A stretch of 64,000 nt of DNA from JBCCGL01 sp039029275 (GTDB lineage: Bacteria > Pseudomonadota > Gammaproteobacteria > JBCCGL01), in assembly GCA_039029275.1 (NCBI GenBank), contig JBCCGL010000007.1, positions 124,001 through 188,000 on the forward strand. Direction: 5' to 3'. Below the pieces are notes generated by a model, which was not told the DNA's origin, made no database searches, and saw nothing but the letters and a program-made list of their open reading frames with translations. Made by a program: the position numbers and the translations under genes. This document shows positions 43,371 to 51,611 of the stretch, one piece after another. Position 1 is the first letter of the stretch. Every line of letters starts with the position of its first letter.

Positions 43371-45452
43371 ATGGCCAACCTAGACAAATATCGCAATATC
43401 GGCATTTTTGCCCACGTGGACGCAGGCAAAACCACCACCACGGAACGCATCCTTAGCCTCACCGGAAAAATTCACAAGATTGGTGAAGTCCACGACGGTG
43501 AAGCTACGACTGACTTCATGGATCAAGAGCGCGAGCGCGGCATCACGATTCAATCAGCGGCAACCAGCTGTGAGTGGGACGGCCATCGACTCAACATTAT
43601 CGACACCCCCGGACACGTCGACTTCACTATCGAGGTGTATCGCTCGCTCAAAGTACTCGACGGCGGCGTCGGTGTATTCTGCGGTTCTGGCGGCGTTGAG
43701 CCCCAGTCAGAAACCAACTGGCGTTACGCAAACGATTCAGACGTCTCGCGCATTATTTTTGTGAACAAGCTCGACCGTATCGGCGCAGATTTTTACCGTG
43801 TGGTGGATCAGATCAAAGACGTACTCGGCGCCAACGCGGTGCCGATGGTGCTTCCTATTGGTCGTGAAGACGAATTCACCGGTGTTATCGACCTGCTAAC
43901 CCGTAAAGCATGGGTATGGGATGGTTCTGGCGATCCGATGAAGTACGAAGTGCAGGACGTGCCCGCGGACATGGTTGACGAAGTCGAAAAATACCGCGAA
44001 CAGCTGATCGACAGCGTTGCCGAGTTCGATGACGATGTGATGGAAAAGTACCTCGAAGGCGAAGAGCCAAGCATTGAGGAGCTTAAGAAGTGCATCCGGA
44101 TTGGCACCATCTCGACCAAACTGTTTCCAACTTTTTGTGGTTCTGCGTTTAAAAACAAGGGTGTACAGCTGGTTCTTAATGCAGTTGTTGAATACTTGCC
44201 AAACCCGACTGAAATCGAACCGCAACCGGAAGTGGACCTTGAAGGTAATGAGACCGGGGAGAAGGCCCTGGTAGATGTTAACCACCCGTTGCGCGCGCTC
44301 GCGTTCAAAATTATGGACGACCGCTACGGCGCCCTCACCTTTATCCGAGTTTACTCCGGTAAATTGAGCAAGGGTGACACCGTTCTTAACACGTTTACCG
44401 GCAAGACCGAGCGCATCGGCCGCATTGTCGAAATGCACGCCGATTCACGCCAGGATCTCGATTCCGCTCAGGCCGGCGACATCGTTGCGGTTCTGGGAAT
44501 GAAGAACGTTCAGACCGGCCACACGCTTGCGGATCAAAAGAATCCGGCGACGCTGGAACCTATGGTGTTCCCCGATCCGGTTATTTCTATCGCGGTCAAA
44601 CCAAAAGACAAGGGCGGATCGGAAAAAATGGGTATCGCTATTGGTAAGATGGTGGCCGAGGACCCGTCATTCCGAGTTTCGACTGATGAAGACAGCGGTG
44701 AAACCATCCTGCAAGGCATGGGTGAACTGCACCTCGACATCAAAATTGACATCCTCAAGCGCACCCACGGGGTCGAGGTTGAGGTCGGCGCGCCGCAGGT
44801 GGCGTATCGCGAGACGATTACGCAAGCAGTCACCGACAGCTACACGCACAAGAAGCAGACCGGTGGTTCCGGGCAGTTCGGTAAGATCGACTACACCATT
44901 GAGCCGGGCGAGACCGGCAGCGGCTATGTGTTCGAATCGACCGTAACCGGCGGTAACGTACCACGTGAGTACTGGCCTGCAATCGATAAAGGTTTTGGGT
45001 CGTGCATGGAAGAAGGTGTTTTAGCCGGCTTCCCGTGTATGGATCTGAAACTAACGCTTCAAGACGGTGCGTTTCACGCTGTTGATTCCTCCGCGATGGC
45101 GTTCGAAATCGCAGCCAAAGGTGCGTACCGGCAGTCGCTGCCGAAAGCCGGCCCGCAACTGCTCGAGCCGATCATGAAGGTTGATGTGTTCACGCCTGAA
45201 GATCACGTTGGTGACTGTATTGGAGATTTGAACCGTCGTCGCGGCATGATCAAATCGCAGGACGCGACTCCGACGGGTGCGCGCATCAAAGCCGACGTGC
45301 CGCTGGCAGAAATGTTTGGTTATATCGGTGATTTGCGTACGATGACATCTGGCCGAGGCCAGTTCTCGATGGAATTCTCGCACTACAACCCGTGCCCGAG
45401 AAATGTCACCGATGACGTGATTGCTGCCGCGAAAGAACGCAACGCTAAGTAA
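43371..45452 (+). CDS. fusA2: elongation factor G, second type (FusA2/EF-G2)
   Basis: 693-residue ribosomal translocase GTPase. G1 AHVDAGKTTTTE, G3 DTPGHVDF, G4 NKLD; EF-G domains II-V follow, with the domain IV segment GGSGQFGKIDY and the end TMTSGRGQFSMEFSHY. The closest recognisable relatives are the stand-alone EF-G copies of marine gammaproteobacteria, not the str-operon fusA: IF-type text such as FCGSGGVEPQSETNWRYAN fits that group. It is alone here, not with rpsL, rpsG and tuf. A strong terminator follows. Whether it works in translocation, recycling or antibiotic tolerance is unknown. Confidence 0.93.
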   Translation: MANLDKYRNIGIFAHVDAGKTTTTERILSLTGKIHKIGEVHDGEATTDFMDQERERGITIQSAATSCEWDGHRLNIIDTPGHVDFTIEVYRSLKVLDGGVGVFCGSGGVEPQSETNWRYANDSDVSRIIFVNKLDRIGADFYRVVDQIKDVLGANAVPMVLPIGREDEFTGVIDLLTRKAWVWDGSGDPMKYEVQDVPADMVDEVEKYREQLIDSVAEFDDDVMEKYLEGEEPSIEELKKCIRIGTISTKLFPTFCGSAFKNKGVQLVLNAVVEYLPNPTEIEPQPEVDLEGNETGEKALVDVNHPLRALAFKIMDDRYGALTFIRVYSGKLSKGDTVLNTFTGKTERIGRIVEMHADSRQDLDSAQAGDIVAVLGMKNVQTGHTLADQKNPATLEPMVFPDPVISIAVKPKDKGGSEKMGIAIGKMVAEDPSFRVSTDEDSGETILQGMGELHLDIKIDILKRTHGVEVEVGAPQVAYRETITQAVTDSYTHKKQTGGSGQFGKIDYTIEPGETGSGYVFESTVTGGNVPREYWPAIDKGFGSCMEEGVLAGFPCMDLKLTLQDGAFHAVDSSAMAFEIAAKGAYRQSLPKAGPQLLEPIMKVDVFTPEDHVGDCIGDLNRRRGMIKSQDATPTGARIKADVPLAEMFGYIGDLRTMTSGRGQFSMEFSHYNPCPRNVTDDVIAAAKERNAK

Positions 45453-45475
45453 GCTCCCCGGTTAAAAACCTTAGG

Positions 45476-45502
45476 AAAACCCCGCTCTGTGCGGGGTTTT
45501 TT
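45476..45502 (+). terminator. Rho-independent terminator after fusA2
   Basis: CCCCGC, loop TCTGT, GCGGGG, then six T, with an A run before the stem; it ends 23 bp before the stop of the convergent thiolase gene. The stem and T run are seen directly. The A run before the stem would pair with a leftward T run, so it may serve both directions. Confidence 0.92.
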
Positions 45503-45524
45503 ATTCCCGTTTATTTGCCCTTGT

Positions 45525-46715
45525 CTAAATCGCCTCGACCGCAAGCGCGATACCCTGACCGCCACCGATACACATGGTCGCGATGCCGTGTTGCTTGCCG
45601 GTTCGCTGCAATTCGTAGAGCAGCTTGGTGGAGATGATTGCGCCGGTCGCACCAATCGGGTGCCCCAGGGCCACAGCGCCACCGTTGACGTTTACCTTGT
45701 CTTCAGACAATCCAAGTTCTTTATTGACGGCACACGCTTGCGCGGCAAACGCTTCGTTGGATTCGAACAAGTCGATATCAGCTGTGGTTAATCCCGTTCG
45801 CTGCAACAGTTTTTTTACCGCTGGTACCGGGCCGATCCCCATCTCAGATGGCTCAACACCTGCGTGCGCATAGCCCAGAATACGCGCCATCGGTTTGAGG
45901 CCGCGTCGCTCGGCTTCAGGCTTAGACATCAAAACGAGCGCAGCTGCCCCATCGTTCAGTCCGGATGCATTGCCCGCGGTCACGGAGCCCCCGTCCGCTT
46001 TGAACGCCGGGCGCAATTTAGTCATATCATCGATGGTCGCGTCTTTACGTACGTGCTCATCTTCTTTGAATTCAACAACTTGCCGGCGATTTTTCACTTC
46101 AACTGTAAGTATCTGAGAGTCAAAGTGCCCGGCTTCGATTGCAGATGTTGCGCGCGTGTGGCTCGCGAGTGCAAACGCATCCTGCTGTTCGCGGCTGATG
46201 CCGTATCGATCCGCGACGTTCTCCGCCGTGATGCCCATGTGCCCGTGACCGAACGGGTCGTGCAAAGCACCGAGCATCATATCGATGGCGGCACCGTCTC
46301 CCAGTCGTTGTCCCCATCGCATGTTAGGCAACAGGTGCCCGGATCGAGACATACTTTCGGCACCGCCGGCAACTGCAACAGCGGCGTCTCCCAGCATCAC
46401 TGATTGGGCAGCAGACACAATCGCTTGAATACCGCTGCCACAGAGTCGGTTAACCGTCAGCGCCGGCGCTTCTTTGGGAACGCCCGCGTTGAGCGCGGCG
46501 ACACGCGAGATATACATATCACGTGCTTCAGTATGGATTACGTTACCGAGGACGACATGGCCAACGTCTGACGCCTCAATGCCCGCGCGCCTTATCGATT
46601 CCGCGATCACAAGTTCGCCAAGCTTGCACGGCTCGACATCCTTAAGGCTGCCGCCAAAACTGCCTACGGCCGTTCGGACTGCGCTTACAATAACAACTTC
46701 ACTAACTGTGCTCAT
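45525..46715 (-). CDS. acetyl-CoA acetyltransferase (thiolase)
   Basis: 396-residue biosynthetic-type thiolase, close to PhaA/BktB and AtoB. It begins SEVVIVSAVRTAVGSFGGSL; the catalytic Cys is near residue 92 in VNRLCGSGIQAIV, His near 352 in NGGAVALGHPIGATGA, and the second Cys in TMCIGGGQG. It is the last gene of the leftward run from the DapA-like gene, 22 bp after the PLP gene. It could cleave a 3-oxoacyl-CoA product of that run or serve polyhydroxyalkanoate or ketone metabolism; it is one of two thiolases in the window. Confidence 0.92.
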   Translation of the reverse strand: MSTVSEVVIVSAVRTAVGSFGGSLKDVEPCKLGELVIAESIRRAGIEASDVGHVVLGNVIHTEARDMYISRVAALNAGVPKEAPALTVNRLCGSGIQAIVSAAQSVMLGDAAVAVAGGAESMSRSGHLLPNMRWGQRLGDGAAIDMMLGALHDPFGHGHMGITAENVADRYGISREQQDAFALASHTRATSAIEAGHFDSQILTVEVKNRRQVVEFKEDEHVRKDATIDDMTKLRPAFKADGGSVTAGNASGLNDGAAALVLMSKPEAERRGLKPMARILGYAHAGVEPSEMGIGPVPAVKKLLQRTGLTTADIDLFESNEAFAAQACAVNKELGLSEDKVNVNGGAVALGHPIGATGAIISTKLLYELQRTGKQHGIATMCIGGGQGIALAVEAI

Positions 46716-46737
46716 CGCTATGACTTCCTAAATTGAG

Positions 46738-47742
46738 TTACCCATTCGCAGAAAATTGGGATTGATACGCAAACAGTGCGCTTGCTCCACCGGTGTGGAG
46801 AAAAACAATGTTTTCATTTTTATTCAAAACACCTTTGCGAATCAAATCGATAAGACCGGCCCCGCCTTTACCGGAATAAACAGGGTCGAGAAGAATAGAA
46901 TCGGTTTGAGCAAACAGGTTTACCGCCTCCACCATCGAGTCAGTCGGCTGCCCGTATCCATCACCTACATAGTCGGAATACACTTCGATAAGATCGCGCT
47001 CCGGTGCGTTAGTCACACCGATTAGCTCTGATGTTTCGACCGTCAGTTTGTGCACGTTATCGATCTGTTTTTCACGCGGTGCGCGCACTGATATGCCGAT
47101 GACCGGAATCGGCGCATTGATCGCGTTAAGGCCTGCGACCAGTCCTGCCTGTGTACCCGTACTGCCGGTCGCGTGCACGATCTTGTCAATCTTCAAGCCC
47201 TGTGCGTCAGCCTGATAAACAAGTTCCTGTGCGCAGTTTGCATAACCCAGCGCCCCTATCGGATTGGAACCCCCTCCGGGAATAACGTACGGTTTGGCGC
47301 CCTGTTGTTTCATTTTTTCGCCACACTCAACTGCTTGCTCATTCATATCCGGGCGTTCGTCGTAAAACTCGTAGGTACAGCCGAGAATGTCGTCGAGCAA
47401 GACATTGCCGGTGAATGAAAAGTTGTCACCCTGATTTGTCACGCGGCGCTCTAACAGTGCGTGACACTTCATGCCGACCTTACGTGCAGCAGCCGCCGTT
47501 TGGCGCACATGATTTGATTGTGTCGCCCCTTGAGTGATGAGCGTGTCTGCACCTTGCGCAACGGCTTCTCCGACAAGAAACTCCAGTTTTCGCGTTTTGT
47601 TTCCTCCGGTTGCCAAACCGGTGCAATCATCCCGCTTAATGAATAGATTTGGGCCGCCCAGGTATTTGCTGAGATTCGGCATTGACTCCAGCGGCGTTGG
47701 GAAATGTCCTAGGGTTGTTCGATTAAAGCGCGCGAGATGCAT
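46738..47742 (-). CDS. PLP-dependent D-cysteine desulfhydrase / L-cysteate sulfo-lyase family
   Basis: 334-residue fold type II PLP enzyme. The cofactor lysine is in TGGNKTRKLEFL near residue 50, and the substrate block is QGATQSNHVRQTAAA near 75; the phosphate loop ATGSTGTQAGL near 190 and a C-terminal HTGGASALFAY complete the set. The start LARFNRTTLGHFPTPLE is closest to CuyA-type L-cysteate sulfo-lyases, which release bisulfite and ammonia from cysteate, but D-cysteine desulfhydrase (DcyD) and ACC deaminase share the same motifs. The surrounding cluster of marine-type catabolic genes makes cysteate or a related amino acid plausible. Specificity is not decided by sequence alone. Confidence 0.82.
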   Translation of the reverse strand: MHLARFNRTTLGHFPTPLESMPNLSKYLGGPNLFIKRDDCTGLATGGNKTRKLEFLVGEAVAQGADTLITQGATQSNHVRQTAAAARKVGMKCHALLERRVTNQGDNFSFTGNVLLDDILGCTYEFYDERPDMNEQAVECGEKMKQQGAKPYVIPGGGSNPIGALGYANCAQELVYQADAQGLKIDKIVHATGSTGTQAGLVAGLNAINAPIPVIGISVRAPREKQIDNVHKLTVETSELIGVTNAPERDLIEVYSDYVGDGYGQPTDSMVEAVNLFAQTDSILLDPVYSGKGGAGLIDLIRKGVLNKNENIVFLHTGGASALFAYQSQFSANG

Positions 47743-47817
47743 GTTAAGGGCTCCTGGAATTATTCGTGGGGCTATCTAAAAAACGCTGTGCTGATATTAA
47801 ACGAATTTGTGGATCAT

Positions 47818-48663
47818 TCAGGCGTTCACGGTTACTTGTCGTTGCGCGCCCAATCCTTCCACCTCGGCTTCAACGGTCTGGCCAGGTTTTAGAAAAATTG
47901 ACTCAGGCTTTTGTCCCATGCCAACACCCGGCGGTGTGCCAGTTGCGATTACATCTCCGGCTTCCAGTGTCATGAAGCGGCTGATGTAAGCGATCAGAAA
48001 TGATACTCCATAGATCATTGTTTGCGTGTTGCCGTCCTGATAAACCTCGCCGTCAACCGCGAGCTTGAGGCCCAGGTTTTGCGGGTCTGGGATTTCATGG
48101 CGCGTCACTAACCAGGGTCCAATTGGAGCAAACGTATCGTGCGATTTTCCTTTTACCCATTGTCCTTTTCGGTGAATCTGAAAGTCGCGTTCAGAAACGT
48201 CATTCACCGTGCAATACCCGGCGACGTGCGTCAGTGCGTCGGTTTGTTCGATGTATTTTGCGCGCTTGCCTATCACAACCCCGAGTTCCACTTCCCAATC
48301 GGTTTTTATCGATTCGCGAGGAATCTCAAGATTGTCAAATGCGCCGCAAATGGCGGAAGTTGCTTTGGAAAACAAAATGGGTTCACTCGGAATGTCCATG
48401 CCCGCCTCGGCGGCGTGATCGGCGTAGTTCAAACCAATGCAAATCATTTTGCCTACATTTCCGACACAGGCCCCGATTCTCTCGTTTGGCCGTGCCGGCG
48501 GTAATGTTTCTGGATCAAGTGCAGAAAGCCGTGTCAAAACCTCGGGAGAAAGACTTGAAGCATCAATGTCACTGACGTGTGATGACAAATCTCGAATCTG
48601 TCCGGCCGAATCAAGTATTCCGGGTCTCTCGTTTCCAAGGGCACCGTAACGCAAAAGCTTCAA
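47818..48663 (-). CDS. fumarylacetoacetate hydrolase family protein
   Basis: 281-residue enzyme of the FAH superfamily, which cuts or decarboxylates acyl-pyruvate-like or oxo-acid substrates with a Mg ion. The metal site is the expected Glu-Glu-Asp: KTDWEVELGVVIG near residue 115 and GYCTVNDVSERDFQ near 148, with the NYADHAAEAG active-site loop near 80 and GDVIATGTPPGVG near 240. Sub-family members include ureidoglycolate lyase-like and 2-keto-3-deoxy acid hydrolases; the substrate here is unknown. It is part of the leftward run, 28 bp downstream of the SET-domain gene. Confidence 0.86.
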   Translation of the reverse strand: MKLLRYGALGNERPGILDSAGQIRDLSSHVSDIDASSLSPEVLTRLSALDPETLPPARPNERIGACVGNVGKMICIGLNYADHAAEAGMDIPSEPILFSKATSAICGAFDNLEIPRESIKTDWEVELGVVIGKRAKYIEQTDALTHVAGYCTVNDVSERDFQIHRKGQWVKGKSHDTFAPIGPWLVTRHEIPDPQNLGLKLAVDGEVYQDGNTQTMIYGVSFLIAYISRFMTLEAGDVIATGTPPGVGMGQKPESIFLKPGQTVEAEVEGLGAQRQVTVNA

Positions 48664-48691
48664 ATAACTAATCTCTGGTAGTGGTGGGAGT

Positions 48692-49207
48692 TTAAGACGC
48701 TTTTTGTTGCTTTATTTTACGCAGAACGTAATCGACGAAAAATTCGCCGTACTTCGCTTGTACTTCAGGTAGCTTCCAGTCCTTCCCTGTAACGGTTCCG
48801 CGGCAGTCCGTTGCGCCGCATCGGCATTCCAGCGTGTAGTCGTCGGTGCGTGCCATCGCGTAGTCATGACAGAGCTCTTCGCCGACGTCGATATCACGCA
48901 GTGCCACGTAAAATATTGACCCCTGAAAACCGACGTTAGCGTCGCAGGAATGGTTGATAAAAATTGTGGTTTGTTCGACTTCTTCTTGTGTCGTTGGGGT
49001 CAAATACACATCATCGTGAATTTGCAGACTGAAGTCACCGATGTTCTCGGTAATGCGCTGGACCGTTTCCCGGTCGACGAGATGACCGGATTTTATCGCA
49101 ACAATTTCGCCCTTGCTGATGTGATCGACTGCAACCACCCCGCGCCCGGCAAGCGTATCATCGCTGACCTGTATTTTGGGCGATCGAAAGCTGTGAACTG
49201 CTGGCAT
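48692..49207 (-). CDS. SET-domain protein (putative lysine methyltransferase)
   Basis: 171-residue soluble protein of the SET family, S-adenosylmethionine-dependent lysine methyltransferases. Seen: the start GRGVVAVDHISKGEIV near 22, the NHSCDANV pseudoknot motif near 85, ELCHDYAM near 110, and a post-SET cysteine cluster CRCGATDCRG near 128. These elements together give a complete, compact SET plus post-SET protein. Target protein is unknown; bacterial homologues are sporadic. It lies 30 bp downstream of the MttB-family gene in the same run, which is odd for a protein modifier among catabolic enzymes. Confidence 0.85.
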   Translation of the reverse strand: MPAVHSFRSPKIQVSDDTLAGRGVVAVDHISKGEIVAIKSGHLVDRETVQRITENIGDFSLQIHDDVYLTPTTQEEVEQTTIFINHSCDANVGFQGSIFYVALRDIDVGEELCHDYAMARTDDYTLECRCGATDCRGTVTGKDWKLPEVQAKYGEFFVDYVLRKIKQQKAS

Positions 49208-49237
49208 GGGCGAAACCTGTTAAACAGGTTCCGCATT

Positions 49238-50779
49238 TTACACGACACGATCGCCGATTTCTGTTTCTCGTCGTGCAATAAAATCAAGTAGACTTTCTTC
49301 CACAGCGTCGTCGAGCTTAGGTTCTTCGTATTCATTTAGCATAGTTTTGATTTTTTCTATGCCGCGCTGGTTAGCGTCTTTGGCACCCTCGGCCGACCAT
49401 TGTTCGTAGCTGTTGTGATCCATCATCGAAGGCATCGAGAACGCACTTTCAAAGTTGGCCAGGGTATGCGCACTGCCGAGGTAGTGATTCCCAATCTCGA
49501 CCTCATGAATGGCGTCGATAGCGTCGTCAAAGCCGCTGAAATCCGGGCCGCGTCCAAGGCGGTGGAACATTTCCATTTGCTCGATGTCGTGCGCGTACTT
49601 GGCATAGCTTTGCGTCATCGCCCCTTCGAGATAACCCGCGGTAGAAAGCACAAAGTTCGCACCGGACATCAACACCCCGTACATGTTTCGACCCGCCTCA
49701 AAACCCGCCTGGGCGTCGAACACTTTGGAGCTTGAGCACATGCCGCTGCAGCGCATCGGCAGTTTGTAATAGCGAGCGAGCTGCCCCATCAGTAGATTGA
49801 TATGACAAATTTCCGGTGTTCCTGCCATAGGCGCACCGCTTTGCATTGACACGGTCGCCAACCATTGCCCGTACACTGCGGGCGCGCCTTTTTTGCACAG
49901 CTGTGAGAAGGCAACACCCGCGAGTGCTTCAGCACTGATTTGCGCCATGGTGCCAACGACGCTGGCGGGCGTACTTGCACCGCACAGCGCAAAGGGTGAA
50001 TACAGCATAGCCTGATTGTGTTCGGCGTAAACTTTGGCTGCCTTGAGCATGGTTTCGTCCCAAACCAATGGTGAGTTGCCATTGGCGAGCGAGGTCATCA
50101 CGGTGTGTTCTTTGAGAAATTCTTCACCGAATACGATTTTGACCATTTCCATGCTGTCGATAGCTTTGTCTTCACCCAAGACCATGCCCATAAATGGTTT
50201 GTCGGAATATTTGAGCAGGCTGTACATCATGTGCAGGTGTCGCTTGGGAACGTCGATGTCCATCGGCTCAACCAGCACACCGCCGGTCATCTGCATCGAC
50301 GGGGCCATGTACGCCAGTTTGGCGAAGTTGTTAAAATCTTCCATCGTAGCGTTGCGGCGAACGCCCTCGAGATCGAGCACGTTGGGCGATCCGTAGGCCG
50401 GCACAAAACAGGTGTGCCCGTCGCCGAGTTTAACGGTCCGCTCGGGATTACGCGCGTGCATGGTGTAGCTGCTGGGTGCGGTGCTGATTAGATCCATCAA
50501 AAGATCGCGATCAATTCTAATGTGGTGTCCATTCACTGTTGCGCCCGCGGCTCGCCACAGTTCAGCGGCCTCATCATCGCGAAACTCGATCCCCTTCTCT
50601 GCAAGTATCCGCATGCTGGCGTCGTGCATTTTATCCAGCTGCTCTGGCGTCATTACGTCAAGGTACGGCAGTCCGCGATCGAGCGCCGGCATTGAATCGA
50701 AGCTCTTGGCCAGACGCGCGCTGCGACGCGCGCTGCGACCACGTCGCGACGAAGAGGATGCAGTAGCTGCTTCTGACAT
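49238..50779 (-). CDS. MttB-family (trimethylamine methyltransferase family) protein, non-pyrrolysine
   Basis: 513-residue COG5598 barrel methyltransferase, a family whose members demethylate trimethylamine, glycine betaine or other quaternary amines to a corrinoid protein. The frame is uninterrupted, with no in-frame TAG, so it is a non-pyrrolysine member. The N terminus is Ser/Arg rich (RRGRSARRSARLAK), then PYLDVMTPEQLDKMHDASMR, ASTPASVVGTMAQISAEAL near 290 and MCSSSKVFDAQAGFEAGRNM near 360. ATG 50779 is preferred over a longer frame that overlaps the SDR gene. No MtbC-like corrinoid protein or RamA-like reductase is in the window. Substrate unknown. Confidence 0.88.
   Translation of the reverse strand: MSEAATASSSSRRGRSARRSARLAKSFDSMPALDRGLPYLDVMTPEQLDKMHDASMRILAEKGIEFRDDEAAELWRAAGATVNGHHIRIDRDLLMDLISTAPSSYTMHARNPERTVKLGDGHTCFVPAYGSPNVLDLEGVRRNATMEDFNNFAKLAYMAPSMQMTGGVLVEPMDIDVPKRHLHMMYSLLKYSDKPFMGMVLGEDKAIDSMEMVKIVFGEEFLKEHTVMTSLANGNSPLVWDETMLKAAKVYAEHNQAMLYSPFALCGASTPASVVGTMAQISAEALAGVAFSQLCKKGAPAVYGQWLATVSMQSGAPMAGTPEICHINLLMGQLARYYKLPMRCSGMCSSSKVFDAQAGFEAGRNMYGVLMSGANFVLSTAGYLEGAMTQSYAKYAHDIEQMEMFHRLGRGPDFSGFDDAIDAIHEVEIGNHYLGSAHTLANFESAFSMPSMMDHNSYEQWSAEGAKDANQRGIEKIKTMLNEYEEPKLDDAVEESLLDFIARRETEIGDRVV
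50713..50739 (-). repeat. 12-bp tandem repeat in the N-terminal coding region
   Basis: GACGCGCGCTGC occurs twice in exact tandem (50713-50724, 50725-50736) followed by GAC. It encodes the repeated Arg-Arg-Ser-Ala of the basic N terminus of the MttB-family protein. A short slippage repeat; a change of one unit would keep the frame. Confidence 0.85.
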
Positions 50780-50783
50780 TGGT

Positions 50784-51584
50784 TTATCTCCCGAAAATAG
50801 GGGGCAGCGAAAGGCGTTTGGTACGCGCGCCGTCCACAGTGATGAGTTGGCCGCTGACAAATCGTGACTCGTCGCTTGCCAGCCACACGGCGACATCGCC
50901 GACGTCGCGGGTTTCGCCGATATAACCAACAGGGTGCAGTTTGGCGAGTTCGCTTTTGGCCAGATTGACATCGTCGACTGACTCGACGTATTCGCGATTT
51001 AGGTCGGTATCGATCCACCCCGGCGCGATTGCGTTAACACGGATTCCCTGTGGGCCTAAATCGATCGCCATTGCTGGGGTTAAGCCGTGCACACCCCCCT
51101 TGGATGCCGCATATGCCGTGTGGTTTGGATTGCAGGCGTACCCTTCAATCGAGCCGACGTTGACGATGGCGGCACTGCCGTTTTCTTTGACTCCTTTACG
51201 CAAAAGTGGCAGCAGATATTTACACAACATGATAGGCCCTTTGAGATTGACCGCCATCATCAAATCCCAGTCCGATTCGGTTTGTTCATCAATGCTTTTT
51301 TCAAACATGATGCCGGCATTGTTGACCAGGACGTCGACCCCTGAATGAGACTGCTGAATTTGTTCTGCCAGGGCCTGAATCGAAGACATATCAGTAACGT
51401 CGGTTTTGATCCAGTTGACTCGGTTTGCAGTGGCGACACGCCAATCATCAATATCGCTTGCGGGATTCAGATCTGCCACGACGACGTGCGCGCCCGCATC
51501 CAGTAATGCGTCACTGATACCGCGGCCAATCCCCTGTGAACCACCGGTAACCACGGCAATTTTATTTTCCAGTCGCTTACTCAT
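50784..51584 (-). CDS. SDR family oxidoreductase (first copy)
   Basis: 266-residue NAD(P)-dependent short-chain dehydrogenase/reductase. Cofactor motif VVTGGSQGIGRG near residue 11, NNAG near 90, catalytic YAASK (Tyr-x-x-x-Lys) near 160 preceded by Ser in VGSIEGYA, and IAPGWIDTDL near 190. ATG 51584 is supported by GAGGG upstream at normal spacing; an ATG nine codons earlier touches the stop of the preceding gene and has no such site. It is followed after 4 bp by the MttB-family gene and follows a second SDR; the pair may act on successive hydroxyl or imine steps of one substrate. Confidence 0.88.
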   Translation of the reverse strand: MSKRLENKIAVVTGGSQGIGRGISDALLDAGAHVVVADLNPASDIDDWRVATANRVNWIKTDVTDMSSIQALAEQIQQSHSGVDVLVNNAGIMFEKSIDEQTESDWDLMMAVNLKGPIMLCKYLLPLLRKGVKENGSAAIVNVGSIEGYACNPNHTAYAASKGGVHGLTPAMAIDLGPQGIRVNAIAPGWIDTDLNREYVESVDDVNLAKSELAKLHPVGYIGETRDVGDVAVWLASDESRFVSGQLITVDGARTKRLSLPPIFGR

Positions 51585-51611
51585 TGCGCCCTCTTCATTA
51601 TTGTGTGCCAT

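Noticed and set aside
45864..46403. 179-codon frame antisense to the thiolase
   Set aside because: The thiolase is complete with all catalytic residues; the antisense frame is a shadow.
49238..50779. Pyrrolysine-containing trimethylamine methyltransferase
   Set aside because: The frame is complete with no in-frame TAG, so pyrrolysine insertion has no support.
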